Source: Clostridium putrefaciens (GTDB lineage: Bacteria > Bacillota > Clostridia > Clostridiales > Clostridiaceae). From it: a DNA stretch of 64,000 nt. Of this stretch, positions 36,387 through 45,386 are shown in pieces. The notes beneath the pieces were generated by a model, which ran no database searches, was not told where the DNA came from, and saw only the letters and a list, made by a program, of their open reading frames with translations. The stretch is taken from positions 930,001 to 994,000 of the forward strand of contig NZ_UFWZ01000001.1 in the NCBI RefSeq assembly GCF_900461105.1. The letters run 5' to 3'. Each line of letters begins with the position of its first letter. Position 1 is the first letter of the stretch. Position numbers and translations under genes: made by a program.

Positions 36387-37030
36387 GACTTAGCACTGGT
36401 ATAAACGTATCCTTTTATACTTAAGGCAAGGTCAAAACATGAGCTTCCTTTAAGTATATTTTTTATGGTATATTCTTTTATGGTATATTCTTTTATTTCA
36501 TCATATTTATTAAAAGTAAATTTTGCTTTATTACTGTCATTGTATACTTTCCAATAGCCACATAACAAACATCTTTTTGTAGTGCACTCCATGAAGTCTT
36601 TAACATCTTTAAATGGTATTCCAAGGAACAATCCGAGTTCGTGAGGGCAGTGATACTTTTCATATCTAGATTTTAATGTAGTTACATAGTTATTAATAGA
36701 ACCATTAGGGGGATACCCTATAGTAAGTAAAAAATCCATGGTGTCATATTTACTTAATTCTTGCTTCAATAAAGATTCACTATAGATCATAACTATGATA
36801 GAATCATAACTTTCTCTTAACTCTACAAATTTCAAGTTTAGACTGTCAATGAAATTAATTCCAAAATCATTCCAACCTTTATACAATTTAATATTATTCT
36901 TTTTTATTGTAACTGTGGCAGCTGGTTTAATTTCTGCGATTACTAATGATAAATGATATACCAAAAAGGTTTCTACATGCTCTTTATTATTCATTGAATT
37001 CAATTTTTTATAAAAATCTAGATGTATCAA
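36368..37030 (-). CDS. DUF3793-family protein
   Basis: 220 residues, cytoplasmic. It matches the clostridial family seen next to flavodoxins: HLSLVIAEIKPAATVTI, then LLTIGYPPNG and CPHELGLFLGIPFKDVKDFM, then CLLCGYWKVY. Function is unknown; the conserved cysteines suggest a redox or metal role. It follows the flavodoxin gene by 23 bases on the same strand, presumably in one iron-regulated transcript. A short in-frame duplication (EYTIKEYTIK) lies near the end, and the final codons and stop come from repeat copy A. Confidence 0.8.
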   Translation of the reverse strand: MIHLDFYKKLNSMNNKEHVETFLVYHLSLVIAEIKPAATVTIKKNNIKLYKGWNDFGINFIDSLNLKFVELRESYDSIIVMIYSESLLKQELSKYDTMDFLLTIGYPPNGSINNYVTTLKSRYEKYHCPHELGLFLGIPFKDVKDFMECTTKRCLLCGYWKVYNDSNKAKFTFNKYDEIKEYTIKEYTIKNILKGSSCFDLALSIKGYVYTSAKSISSDS

Positions 37031-37053
37031 TTCATACCACCGCCAAACTTATT

Positions 37054-37470
37054 TTATGAAGTAACTATTTTTCTTCCAAAAATTATACACTCTTTATCAC
37101 TATCATCTGGTTCATTTTGAATTATTAAAGGAGTACCTATAATAGTACAACCGCAATCTAGCATTTTATCTTCAAAGTTCCTCATCCATTCGCCATCTCC
37201 CCAGCCATAAGAACCAAAAAGTGCAACTTTTTTACCAGATACTTTAGTTGAAATTTCGTCTATAAATGGTTGGAATTCTGATTTTTCTAATACTTCACTC
37301 CCCATAGATGGGCAGCCTAAGACTAGAGTATCCTCTTCTAATAAAGCATCAATATTTACATCAGATACAAATATTGTTTCTGCATCTTTACCTTCAGCTA
37401 CAATACCTTGTTTAATTAATTTTGCCATCTTTTCTGTATTACCTGTTCCAGACCAATATACTATTTTCAT
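37054..37470 (-). CDS. Flavodoxin
   Basis: 138 residues with the FMN phosphate loop SGTGNTEKMA (residues 7-16), GCPSMGSE around the isoalloxazine ring, and LFGSYGWGDGEWM. This is the short-chain clostridial flavodoxin. It replaces ferredoxin as an electron carrier when iron is scarce, and a Fur-box-like palindrome lies 25 bases upstream of its start. GGAGGG precedes the ATG. It could also support the radical SAM enzymes in this window as electron donor, which is inference. Confidence 0.93.
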   Translation of the reverse strand: MKIVYWSGTGNTEKMAKLIKQGIVAEGKDAETIFVSDVNIDALLEEDTLVLGCPSMGSEVLEKSEFQPFIDEISTKVSGKKVALFGSYGWGDGEWMRNFEDKMLDCGCTIIGTPLIIQNEPDDSDKECIIFGRKIVTS

Positions 37471-37494
37471 TTAAATACCCTCCCTAAACATTTA

Positions 37495-37509
37495 TGATTA
37501 TGAAAATCA
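37495..37509 (-). promoter_or_regulatory. Fur-box-like operator upstream of flavodoxin
   Basis: TGATTATGAAAATCA is a 7-1-7 inverted repeat that differs from the Fur consensus TGATAATnATTATCA at two positions. It lies in the expected place for iron-dependent repression of the flavodoxin/DUF3793 pair. Confidence 0.65.
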
Positions 37510-37631
37510 ATCTCAATTAAAGAATATAACAAATATTAAACGTTGTCAAGTGTAGAGTATAATTTCAATAAGTATGATATTTTAATCACAACAAGGTGTA
37601 TATTATGATATTATTGTGTTATAATATCACT

Positions 37632-37693
37632 ATTGGGAATGAAGTACTCCCTTAGCAAATGCTAAAACCGCTTATTTAGCTGATGACTTCTGC
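37632..37693 (+). promoter_or_regulatory. Fluoride riboswitch (crcB motif)
   Basis: The stretch has the conserved parts in order: GGGAATG with pairing TCCC (37635-37651), AACCGC (37666-37671), and GCTGATGACTTCTGC (37679-37693). The pseudoknotted fluoride aptamer is defined by these. Its 3' end overlaps an intrinsic terminator, so fluoride binding should prevent termination and turn on the antiporter gene. Confidence 0.85.
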
Positions 37694-37725
37694 AATAATA
37701 TTATTGCAGAGCTATCAGCTTTTTT
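37678..37725 (+). terminator. Riboswitch expression-platform terminator
   Basis: AGCTGAT (37678-37684) pairs with ATCAGCT (37714-37720) and CTGCAATAA with TTATTGCAG inside, followed by six T. It competes with the aptamer for GCTGATGA. Confidence 0.85.
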
Positions 37726-37763
37726 GTGTTTTAACATTTCATATTTAACAAAGGAGGAGTTTT

Positions 37764-38942
37764 ATGTTATTTAGTCTTGCTCTTATTCTTATTATAGGAT
37801 TCACATTAAGTGGTATTCTAAATAGAGTTAGGTTACCAGGAATTTTAGGTATGCTTATTACTGGAGTTATTCTTGGACCTTTTGTATTAAATTTAATATC
37901 ACCGGATATTCTTAATATATCTAAGGATCTAAGGCAAATAGCCCTTATTGTAATACTTTCAAGGGCAGGTCTTTCACTAGATGTTAAGGATCTAAAAAGG
38001 GTAGGAAGACCCGCCATTTTGATGTGCTTTGTACCGGCTACCTTTGAACTTGTTGCAATAATATTACTTGCTCCAATACTTTTTAAGGTGTCATACATAG
38101 AAGCAGCTATAATGGGAACTGTTCTTGCTGCTGTTTCCCCAGCGGTAGTTGTGCCTAGGATGCTTAAGGTTATGGAGGGTGGGTACGGTAAGGAAAAAAG
38201 CATACCACAATTAATATTAGCAGGAGCATCTGTAGATGATGTTTATGTTATTGTATTATTTACAGCCTTTATGGGTATGTATCAGGGAAGAGGATTTAGT
38301 GTATTAAGTCTTATAGCAGTTCCAATTTCCATAGTTGTTGGCTTAGCTATAGGTATTTTATCAGGACTTTTACTTGTGTTTGTATTCAAAAAACTTCATA
38401 TAAGAGATACTGTGAAAATATTAATAATTCTTAGTGTGTCCTTTTTATTTGTAACACTTGAATCAGAAGTTAAAGCCTATATTCCTATGTCAGGATTACT
38501 AGCAGTAATGGCTTTAGGAGGAACTATCTTAAAAAAATACGAGGCTTTGGCTAAGCGTTTATCTAATAAGTTCTCAAAAGTATGGGTGGGGGCTGAAATT
38601 TTACTTTTTGTTCTGGTAGGCGCTGCCGTTGACATTAGGTTTGTTTCAGATGCAGGCCTTATGGCAGTTATTCTTATTTTAAGTGCACTTATTTTTAGAA
38701 TATGTGGAGTTTATATATGTTTAATAAAAACTAAGCTTACAAATAAAGAAAAACTTTTTTGTGCCATAGCCTATTTGCCTAAGGCTACTGTTCAAGCTGC
38801 TATTGGTTCAATACCTCTTTCAGCTGGGGTGGAAGCAGGAAACACCATTCTTACAGTTGCAGTACTTGCTATTTTAATTACAGCCCCAATTGGCGCTATA
38901 GGTATTGATAGGACTTATAAAAGGCTGTTAACAAAATCCTAG
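37764..38942 (+). CDS. CPA-family cation/proton antiporter under fluoride control
   Basis: 392 residues with about 12 membrane helices and monovalent cation/proton antiporter features (GILGMLITGVILGPF, then a discontinuous-helix region AAVSPAVVVPRML, and GASVDDVYVIVLF with the paired Asp-Asp of the ion site). AAGGAGG lies six bases before the ATG. Fluoride riboswitches usually control CrcB/Fluc or CLC-F channels, but Na+/H+ antiporter-type genes are a known minority. It may export fluoride or restore pH and ion balance when HF enters the cell. No crcB is seen in the window. Confidence 0.85.
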   Translation: MLFSLALILIIGFTLSGILNRVRLPGILGMLITGVILGPFVLNLISPDILNISKDLRQIALIVILSRAGLSLDVKDLKRVGRPAILMCFVPATFELVAIILLAPILFKVSYIEAAIMGTVLAAVSPAVVVPRMLKVMEGGYGKEKSIPQLILAGASVDDVYVIVLFTAFMGMYQGRGFSVLSLIAVPISIVVGLAIGILSGLLLVFVFKKLHIRDTVKILIILSVSFLFVTLESEVKAYIPMSGLLAVMALGGTILKKYEALAKRLSNKFSKVWVGAEILLFVLVGAAVDIRFVSDAGLMAVILILSALIFRICGVYICLIKTKLTNKEKLFCAIAYLPKATVQAAIGSIPLSAGVEAGNTILTVAVLAILITAPIGAIGIDRTYKRLLTKS

Positions 38943-39103
38943 GTGAAATGTTAAAATATAAAATTAATTATTTCAAAGAATATAATTAAGATGTTAATTA
39001 GTTAGGTAATAACTTTTCATAAAAAATCATATTTATTATTAGATATCTTAAAAGATAACAATTAAGAATATCTTGTTTAATGATAATAAATGGGGGTTAT
39101 AAA

Positions 39104-39532
39104 GTGGATTACTCAACACTTAGTTACACAGTTAAGAAAAAGACTAATAAGGTATGCGAACTAAAAGAACAAAGGGATAGAAAACGTAACTTATTAAAGA
39201 TACCTGTCATAGCCATTGCTTTACTATGTATTTATGTAGGTTTCAATATCAATAGATATAGTTCTTATGTAATGGCTTTTCTTCAAAATCATAGTACAGA
39301 AAGTATTCTAAAAAGGTTTGATCCAATTATATTCGGAATATTTTTTGTTACAATAATTATTACGCTTATACTATTTGATGAATATAAAACAACTAAAAGA
39401 GGTTATGATGATCTTAGAAAAGACCTTATAAAAACTATTAATAATGAATTTTGTATTTGTAGTAATGATTGTAAGTGTAAGGATGATTATATTAAAGATA
39501 TGGAGAAAAAAGGTGTGGATTTAATTTTTTAG
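39104..39532 (+). CDS. Small two-helix membrane protein of unknown function
   Basis: GTG 39104 follows GGGGGT by seven bases; ATG 39080 has no ribosome site. 142 residues: a charged N-terminal helix (KKKTNKVCELKEQRDRKR), a membrane helix (~residues 31-50, IPVIAIALLCIYVGF), a second near 77-97 (IIFGIFFVTIIITLILF), and a cytoplasmic tail with a cysteine cluster (CICSNDCKCKDDY). The C-x-C-x4-C-x-C pattern could hold a metal ion. I do not recognise the family. Confidence 0.6.
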   Translation: MDYSTLSYTVKKKTNKVCELKEQRDRKRNLLKIPVIAIALLCIYVGFNINRYSSYVMAFLQNHSTESILKRFDPIIFGIFFVTIIITLILFDEYKTTKRGYDDLRKDLIKTINNEFCICSNDCKCKDDYIKDMEKKGVDLIF

Positions 39533-39589
39533 CTAGGTATTGTCAAATTATTAGTATAATGAGAAAATGGGGATTAGGAGGTGCTAATG

Positions 39590-40135
39590 ATGACTAAATT
39601 ATTAGTAGTTGTTGACTATCAAAATGACTTCGTAGATGGTACATTAGGATTCATAAAGGCCGAAACATTAGAAATGCCTATATATAATAAGGTAAATGAA
39701 TATCTCAAAAATGAGGACAAGGTTTTATTTACTTATGATACTCATTATGAAAATTATTTAGATACTAGGGAAGGTAAAGCATTACCAATATCACACTGTA
39801 TAAATCATACTGATGGCCACATGTTATATGGAAAGTTAAATGAGTTTATAGACTGTAAGACTACATTGCATTACAATAAAGAAGGGTTTGGAATAGATCC
39901 AAAGGACATGGTGGAATTAGCTAGTAAAGTAGGAAAAGATATTAATGAAGTTGAGCTAGTTGGAGTAGTTACTAATATGTGCGTAATAAGCAATGTGATT
40001 ATGTTTCAGTCACAATATAGGAATGCAGAGATTATAGTTGATGGAAGACTTTGTGCTAGTTTTAATGATGAGTTACATGAAAAAGCACTAGATGTAATTG
40101 AATCTTTGCAGGTGAAGGTTATTAATAGGAAATAA
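39590..40135 (+). CDS. Isochorismatase/nicotinamidase-family cysteine hydrolase
   Basis: ATG 39590 is eight bases after AGGAGG; two earlier starts are too close. The 181-residue protein has the family's catalytic triad: Asp in VVVDYQNDFVDG, Lys in HYNKEGFG, and Cys in GVVTNMCVISNVI. The cis-peptide VVTN precedes the Cys. A metal-site-like pattern (DTHYENYL) resembles nicotinamidases. It probably hydrolyses an amide such as nicotinamide, but the exact substrate is uncertain. Confidence 0.82.
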   Translation: MTKLLVVVDYQNDFVDGTLGFIKAETLEMPIYNKVNEYLKNEDKVLFTYDTHYENYLDTREGKALPISHCINHTDGHMLYGKLNEFIDCKTTLHYNKEGFGIDPKDMVELASKVGKDINEVELVGVVTNMCVISNVIMFQSQYRNAEIIVDGRLCASFNDELHEKALDVIESLQVKVINRK

Positions 40136-40204
40136 TACTAATGTATTTTATATGTAGTCCGAATTAGATATATCAGATACAAGTGAAAGGACAGATATTT
40201 TAAT

Positions 40205-40885
40205 ATGAGAATAAATAAACTTCTTAGTAATTATGGGTTTTGTTCTAGGAGTGAAACAAATAAAATTATTGAGGAAGGTAGAATACAGGTAAATGGAAAG
40301 TTAGCTATTAAAGGGCAGTGGGTAGAGAAGGAGGATTATATTCTGATTGATGATGATCCTCTTTTGCCTAAGGATAAGATATATATTGCATTAAATAAAC
40401 CGGTAGGTATCACTTGTACTGCGGCAAAGGAAGTGGAAGGTAACATAATTAGATTTATGAATTATGAGGAATATATTTTTCCTATTGGAAGATTAGACAA
40501 GGCATCTGAAGGGCTAATATTAATGACTAACGATGGTGACCTTGCAAATAAAATTTTAGAGTCAGAAAATAACCATGAGAAGGAATATATAGTAACTGTG
40601 GATAGACCTTTTGATGATGCTTTTATAAAGGGAATGTCAGAAGGTGTAGAAATTTCTGGAGCTCGAACAAGGCCTTGCATCGTAAGTAGGATTAGTGAAG
40701 ATACTTTTAGAATTATACTTACCCAAGGGCTTAATAAGCAAATTAGAAAGATGACCAAGACTTTTGGGTATAATGTGATAAGTCTTCAGCGTATTCGAAT
40801 TATTAATATAAAAATTCAGGGTATAGATACTGGCAAGTGGCGTAATCTTACAGAAGAAGAGTTAGTTGAATTGAGAAGTAAATAA
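40205..40885 (+). CDS. rRNA pseudouridine synthase, RluF/RsuA family
   Basis: 226 residues: an N-terminal S4 RNA-binding domain (MRINKLLSNYGFCSRSETNKII, residues 1-55) and a catalytic domain with GRLDKASEGLILMTNDG holding the catalytic Asp, then LTQGLNKQIRKM. The strong match to RluF-type motifs suggests 23S rRNA modification. It stands alone between unrelated genes. Confidence 0.88.
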   Translation: MRINKLLSNYGFCSRSETNKIIEEGRIQVNGKLAIKGQWVEKEDYILIDDDPLLPKDKIYIALNKPVGITCTAAKEVEGNIIRFMNYEEYIFPIGRLDKASEGLILMTNDGDLANKILESENNHEKEYIVTVDRPFDDAFIKGMSEGVEISGARTRPCIVSRISEDTFRIILTQGLNKQIRKMTKTFGYNVISLQRIRIINIKIQGIDTGKWRNLTEEELVELRSK

Positions 40886-40941
40886 AATAGAAAGGTTGTA
40901 AACTCACAATAAAAATTATTTTGAATAATCTGAAATTTGTG

Positions 40942-40992
40942 TTGCAATTTATTAATTTCCATTATATAATTATTATGTGGTAAATAACCACA
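40942..40992 (+). promoter_or_regulatory. Promoter with operator-like palindrome for the 46-codon gene
   Basis: TTGCAA (40942-40947), 17 bases, then TATAAT (40965-40970) make a near-consensus promoter. Right after it, TGTGGT and ACCACA form an inverted repeat around AAATA (40976-40992), overlapping the likely start of transcription. Confidence 0.7.
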
Positions 40993-41018
40993 ACAAATAA
41001 AAAAAGGAGGTCGTGAAT

Positions 41019-41159
41019 ATGTTAACTATTAAAAGATTTAAGGTAGTCAATGATATGAGCATCTTAGTGAATTCTGTTAATAATAGAGTGTACGATGATG
41101 TTAATAATTCAGCACAATTTAATAAATTATACATGCACGATCTTGGTATACGTTTTTAA
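41019..41159 (+). CDS. Small 46-residue protein of unknown function
   Basis: ATG 41019 lies behind a perfect AAAAGGAGG site and ends in TAA before a terminator, so it is a complete single-gene unit with its own promoter. The peptide begins MLTIKRFKVVNDMSILVNS and ends YMHDLGIRF. It has no signal peptide, membrane helix or cysteine. The Asn-rich middle (NSVNNRVYDDVNNSAQFN) is unusual. I do not recognise it. Neighbours are a pseudouridine synthase and an ABC exporter pair. Confidence 0.65.
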   Translation: MLTIKRFKVVNDMSILVNSVNNRVYDDVNNSAQFNKLYMHDLGIRF

Positions 41160-41179
41160 TTTATAATTTAGTAATGTAT

Positions 41180-41208
41180 AGCCATGGGTTGTGTACCTAT
41201 GGCTTTTT
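41180..41208 (+). terminator. Intrinsic terminator after the 46-residue gene
   Basis: AGCCATGGGT pairs with ACCTATGGCT across a short GTGT loop, followed by five T. Confidence 0.85.
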
Positions 41209-41408
41209 ATATTAGCTTTAAGGATATATAATTAGATCATCCTTCTAAAAGCTACTTTATCTTAAGTTGAAGTCTGTACCTAGAAACAGTCCATTGTAAG
41301 GTACATACTGTAACATCAGATAAAGATTGTAATTCTTAATTTAAAGAAAAGATTTCATATTAATTGTGAGCTCTATTTAAACTTAAGAGACAGTTTATGC
41401 GTTTAAAG

Positions 41409-41437
41409 CCGTAGAATATTATATTCTTCGGTTTTTT
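41409..41437 (+). terminator. Intrinsic terminator or attenuator upstream of the ABC exporter pair
   Basis: CCGTAGAATAT (41409-41419) pairs with ATATTCTTCGG (41421-41431), one mismatch, followed by six T. No gene ends just before it, so it may be an attenuator in the leader of the exporter operon. Confidence 0.65.
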
Positions 41438-41468
41438 ATTTTATAAAAATATAAAAGGAGTGGTAAGT

Positions 41469-41528
41469 ATGATTAAAGATTATGTTAAACAAAAGGTAAG
41501 AGGTGAATATTTTAATTCTAGCACATGA
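41469..41528 (+). CDS. Possible 19-codon leader peptide ahead of the ABC exporter
   Basis: ATG 41469, behind AAAAGGAG, encodes M-I-K-D-Y-V-K-Q-K-V-R-G and seven more residues, ending TGA. It lies 80 bases before the exporter gene and after a terminator-like hairpin. It could be a leader peptide or the stump of a longer gene. Confidence 0.4.
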   Translation: MIKDYVKQKVRGEYFNSST

Positions 41529-41608
41529 GTTAAAAAGGTTGTATTAGAAACCTTTTTGAATATTAATTTGACGGGAACATTACTAGGATAATACAAGGGG
41601 GGATTAAT

Positions 41609-43414
41609 TTGAAAAAACTTTTAAAGTTAGTTAAGGGGAATAGATTATTATACATTGCAGCAATAGCGTCTATTGCTATGTCCACATTTTTAGCCATGTT
41701 AGAACCTATGGTTATAAAAACTACTATAGACTCTATTATTGTAAATACACCTTTGAATGTATCACCATTTATTGAGAAGCTTATAAAGCTTTTTGGTGGT
41801 AAAGGAGTTGTTTCTAGAAACTTATGGATATGTTCTTTATTTCTTATAACATTAACAGTTATAAGAGGGATTTTCTTATTTTTAAGAGGAAAGCTTGCGG
41901 CTAAGGCAGCTGAAAATATTGCTAAAAATATAAGGGTAAAACTTTATGATCATATTCAAAACTTACCATATGGATATCATGTAAATTCAAAATCAGGGGA
42001 TTTAATTCAACGTTGTACATCAGATGTAGATACCATTAGAAGGTTTTTTGCGGTGCAGCTTGTAGATATAGGAAGGGCGGTATTTATAGTAACCTTTGCA
42101 CTCATAATGATGCTATCACTAAATAAAAAGATGACAGTAATTGCTATGGTAATAGTGCCATTTATATTTATATTTTCTTATGTGTTCTTTAAGAAAATCA
42201 AGCATAATTTTGAAAAGGCTGATACACAAGAAGGGGTTCTTACATCTGTACTTCAAGAAAATTTAAGTGGGGTTAGAGTAGTAAAAGCTTTTGGAAGGCA
42301 AAATTTTGAAATAGAAAAGTATGAAAAGCAAAATAAAAGATATAGAGATTTAAATTTTAACTTAATTAAATTGCTTTCTAACTATTGGTCTATATCGGAT
42401 CTACTTTGTATGACTCAAATAGGACTCGTTTTAATTGCCGGCATATATTATGCAAATAAGGGTGAGATAAGTCTTGGAACTTTAGTTGTGTTTAATACTT
42501 ATGAGGGAATGTTACTTTGGCCTGTAAGACAGCTTGGCAGAATTCTTTCGGATATGGGAAAGATGACAGTTTCGCTTAAAAGGATTACAAATATTCTTGA
42601 AACACCAGTAGAACAGGAATACGGTAAAGCTTTAAAGCCTGACATCAAGGGTGAGGTAACATTTGAAAATGTGTCATTTAAATATGACAAGGATACTAAA
42701 ATACTTAGAAATTTAAGTTTTAGTGTTAAAAAGGGTGAAACTATAGCTATAGTTGGTCCTACTGGATCAGGAAAGTCCTCATTAGTTCATCTTTTATTAA
42801 GACTTTATGATTATGATAGTGGCTCTATAAAGATAGACGGCATAGAGCTTAAAGATATTGAAAGAAAGTGGGTAAGAAACAATATAGGAATTGTACTACA
42901 AGAGCCTTTCCTTTACGCACGTACTATAAAGGAAAATATTATGATATCTAAATTGGACTCTAGTGATAGGGAGATAGAAAGTGCAGCAACGTCAGCTGCG
43001 GTACATGAGGTTATAAGCTCCTTTGAAAAAGGTTATGATACTGTAGTTGGAGAAAAGGGGGTTACTCTATCTGGAGGACAAAGGCAAAGGGTTGCAATAG
43101 CAAGAACACTTATAAAAGATATGCCTATATTAATATTTGATGACTCCTTAAGTGCAGTAGATGCAGAAACAGACAGGGTTATTAGAGAAGAATTAAAAAA
43201 GAAAAGTAAAGATAACACTACATTTATAATATCTCATAGAATTTCAACAGTTATGGATGCAGATAAAATAATAGTTTTAAATCAAGGAAAGATTGAAGGG
43301 ATGGGAACCCATAAAGATCTTATAAGTAAGGATGGAATATATAAAAGAATATGGGACATACAAAATTCACTTGATGCCTTTAGTGAAGATGAAGAAGAGG
43401 CTTTAAGTGAATAA
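41609..43414 (+). CDS. Heterodimeric ABC multidrug exporter, subunit 1
   Basis: 601 residues: six-helix membrane domain (residues ~15-310) and ATPase domain with Walker A GPTGSGKSS, Q-loop VLQEPFLYA, signature LSGGQRQRVAIART, Walker B ILIFDDSLSAVDAETD and H-loop SHR. The residue after Walker B is Asp (FDDS) instead of the catalytic Glu. This degenerate site is typical of one subunit of BmrCD/LmrCD-type asymmetric exporters. The start is TTG 41609 behind GGGGGG. The partner gene follows after 75 bases. Confidence 0.9.
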   Translation: MKKLLKLVKGNRLLYIAAIASIAMSTFLAMLEPMVIKTTIDSIIVNTPLNVSPFIEKLIKLFGGKGVVSRNLWICSLFLITLTVIRGIFLFLRGKLAAKAAENIAKNIRVKLYDHIQNLPYGYHVNSKSGDLIQRCTSDVDTIRRFFAVQLVDIGRAVFIVTFALIMMLSLNKKMTVIAMVIVPFIFIFSYVFFKKIKHNFEKADTQEGVLTSVLQENLSGVRVVKAFGRQNFEIEKYEKQNKRYRDLNFNLIKLLSNYWSISDLLCMTQIGLVLIAGIYYANKGEISLGTLVVFNTYEGMLLWPVRQLGRILSDMGKMTVSLKRITNILETPVEQEYGKALKPDIKGEVTFENVSFKYDKDTKILRNLSFSVKKGETIAIVGPTGSGKSSLVHLLLRLYDYDSGSIKIDGIELKDIERKWVRNNIGIVLQEPFLYARTIKENIMISKLDSSDREIESAATSAAVHEVISSFEKGYDTVVGEKGVTLSGGQRQRVAIARTLIKDMPILIFDDSLSAVDAETDRVIREELKKKSKDNTTFIISHRISTVMDADKIIVLNQGKIEGMGTHKDLISKDGIYKRIWDIQNSLDAFSEDEEEALSE

Positions 43415-43489
43415 AAACTTTATTATAGGTAAATCTTTAGGAAGAGTTATATGGGAAAATTTATAAGAGAGTAAAAAGGGGATGATAAA

Positions 43490-45322
43490 ATGGCTAGAAT
43501 AGATGAAGATAAATCAACACAAAAGCTGGATATTGGGATTTGGAGGAGGTTTTTTAAGTATCTTCTTGAATTTAAAAAAGGACTTATATTTTTAGCATTT
43601 TTAATGGTAGGAGTAGCAGGGGTAGATGCCATAATGCCACTTCTTACAAGATATGCTATTGATAATTTTATTGTAGGTAAGAGTTTAGAGGGAATAAAGA
43701 CCTTTGCTATAGTTTATTTTGTTATAGTTGTTTTTCAAGTTTTAAATATAAAACTATTTATAATGCAGGCAGGTAAAATTGAAACTCACCTTGCTTATCA
43801 TATAAGGAATCTTGGATTCAAAAGACTTCAACAGTTGTCATTTTCTTATTATGATAATTCATCAGTAGGATGGCTTATGGCAAGGATGACGTCGGATGTA
43901 GCAAAGCTTAGTGAAATTATATCTTGGGGGCTTATAGATATGGTATGGGCTTTGGTTCTCATGGTATCGTTTATAGGAATAATGCTTTATAACAACGTAA
44001 AGCTAACCCTTATAAGTATGTGCGTTGTACCTCCATTATTTTTTATAGGAATGTACTTTCAAAAGAAAATATTAAAATCCTATAGAAGTGTAAGGAAATT
44101 AAACTCTCAGTTAACAGCAGATTTTAGTGAGGAGATATCTGGAGCTAAAACTACTAAAACTCTTGTTAGGGAGGAAGAAAACTTAAATGAATTTAAAGTG
44201 GATGCTAATAAAATGAGAAACTCCTCTGTAAGAGCAGCTGTGTTTTCTGCGTTATTTCTTCCTATTGTTTTATCTATGGGGAGTATAGGTACAGGATTTG
44301 CACTATGGTTTGGGGGTAATAGCGTTATAGCTGGAACCCTATCTTATGGTACCTTTGTAATGTTTATTGCTTATACTATACAGTTTTTTGACCCTGTAAG
44401 CCAGCTAGCTGGAACCCTTGCAGAACTAAAAAATGCACAGGCATCGGCAGAAAGAATAATATCTCTTATAGAAACAGAGCCTGATATATGGGATAGAGAA
44501 GATGTAATAGAAAAGTATGGAGATTTATTTGATGCAAAAAAAGGGAATTGGGAAAACATACATGGGGACATTGAATTTAAAAATGTATACTTTTCATATA
44601 AAAATGGAGAAAAGGTTTTGGAAAACTTTAATTTAAAGGTAAAGCAAGGAGAAACTATTGCCCTTGTTGGAGAAACCGGCTCAGGGAAAAGCACTATAGT
44701 AAATTTATTATGTAGATTTTATGAACCCACAAGTGGTGAAATATTAATTGATGGTAAAGATTATAGGGAAAGGTCTTTGTTGTGGCTACAGTCAAATATA
44801 GGTTATGTGCTTCAAAGTCCACACCTTTTTAGTGGAACTATTAAAGATAATATAATCTATGGAAAGCTTGAAGCTACAGATGAAGAAATTGAAAGAGCAT
44901 CAAAACTTGTAAATGCTCATAACTTTATAATGAAGATGGAAAAAGGCTATGATTCAGAGGTTGGAGAAGGTGGAGGAAACCTTTCAACAGGAGAAAAACA
45001 ACTTATATCCTTTGCAAGAGCAATAGTTGCAAATCCAGCACTCTTTGTACTAGACGAAGCTACCTCATCTATAGATACACAAACAGAAAGAATGATACAA
45101 AATGCTATAGAAAAGGTACTTTCAGATAGAACAAGTTTTGTGGTAGCTCATAGGCTTTCAACAATAGTATCAGCAGATAAGATTCTTGTTATAGGGAAAG
45201 GAAAGATAACTGAAGGCGGAACTCATAGGGAGCTTATAAAGAAAAAAGGTTACTACTATAATCTTTATACAAATCAGCTTCTTTTGGAAAAGGAAATGGA
45301 AAGCAAAACTGCAATTTCTTAA
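43490..45322 (+). CDS. Heterodimeric ABC multidrug exporter, subunit 2
   Basis: 610 residues with the same layout as its upstream partner, but with a canonical catalytic Glu after Walker B (LFVLDEATSSIDTQTE). Walker A is GETGSGKST, the signature is LSTGEKQLISFAR (Thr in place of the second Gly-type residue) and the H-loop is AHR. One canonical and one altered signature/Walker B across the pair matches asymmetric exporters such as LmrCD. Drug or lipid-like substrates are usual. Confidence 0.9.
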   Translation: MARIDEDKSTQKLDIGIWRRFFKYLLEFKKGLIFLAFLMVGVAGVDAIMPLLTRYAIDNFIVGKSLEGIKTFAIVYFVIVVFQVLNIKLFIMQAGKIETHLAYHIRNLGFKRLQQLSFSYYDNSSVGWLMARMTSDVAKLSEIISWGLIDMVWALVLMVSFIGIMLYNNVKLTLISMCVVPPLFFIGMYFQKKILKSYRSVRKLNSQLTADFSEEISGAKTTKTLVREEENLNEFKVDANKMRNSSVRAAVFSALFLPIVLSMGSIGTGFALWFGGNSVIAGTLSYGTFVMFIAYTIQFFDPVSQLAGTLAELKNAQASAERIISLIETEPDIWDREDVIEKYGDLFDAKKGNWENIHGDIEFKNVYFSYKNGEKVLENFNLKVKQGETIALVGETGSGKSTIVNLLCRFYEPTSGEILIDGKDYRERSLLWLQSNIGYVLQSPHLFSGTIKDNIIYGKLEATDEEIERASKLVNAHNFIMKMEKGYDSEVGEGGGNLSTGEKQLISFARAIVANPALFVLDEATSSIDTQTERMIQNAIEKVLSDRTSFVVAHRLSTIVSADKILVIGKGKITEGGTHRELIKKKGYYYNLYTNQLLLEKEMESKTAIS

Positions 45323-45328
45323 AGATTA

Positions 45329-45366
45329 AAAGAGTATTCACTTATAAAGAGTGAATACTCTTTTAT
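45329..45366. terminator. Terminator between converging genes
   Basis: AAAGAGTATTCAC pairs perfectly with GTGAATACTCTTT around TTATAAAGA, followed by TTTATTT. It can serve the exporter operon and the minus-strand gene beyond. Confidence 0.88.
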
Positions 45367-45386
45367 TTCCACTGTTAGATTTTTAG

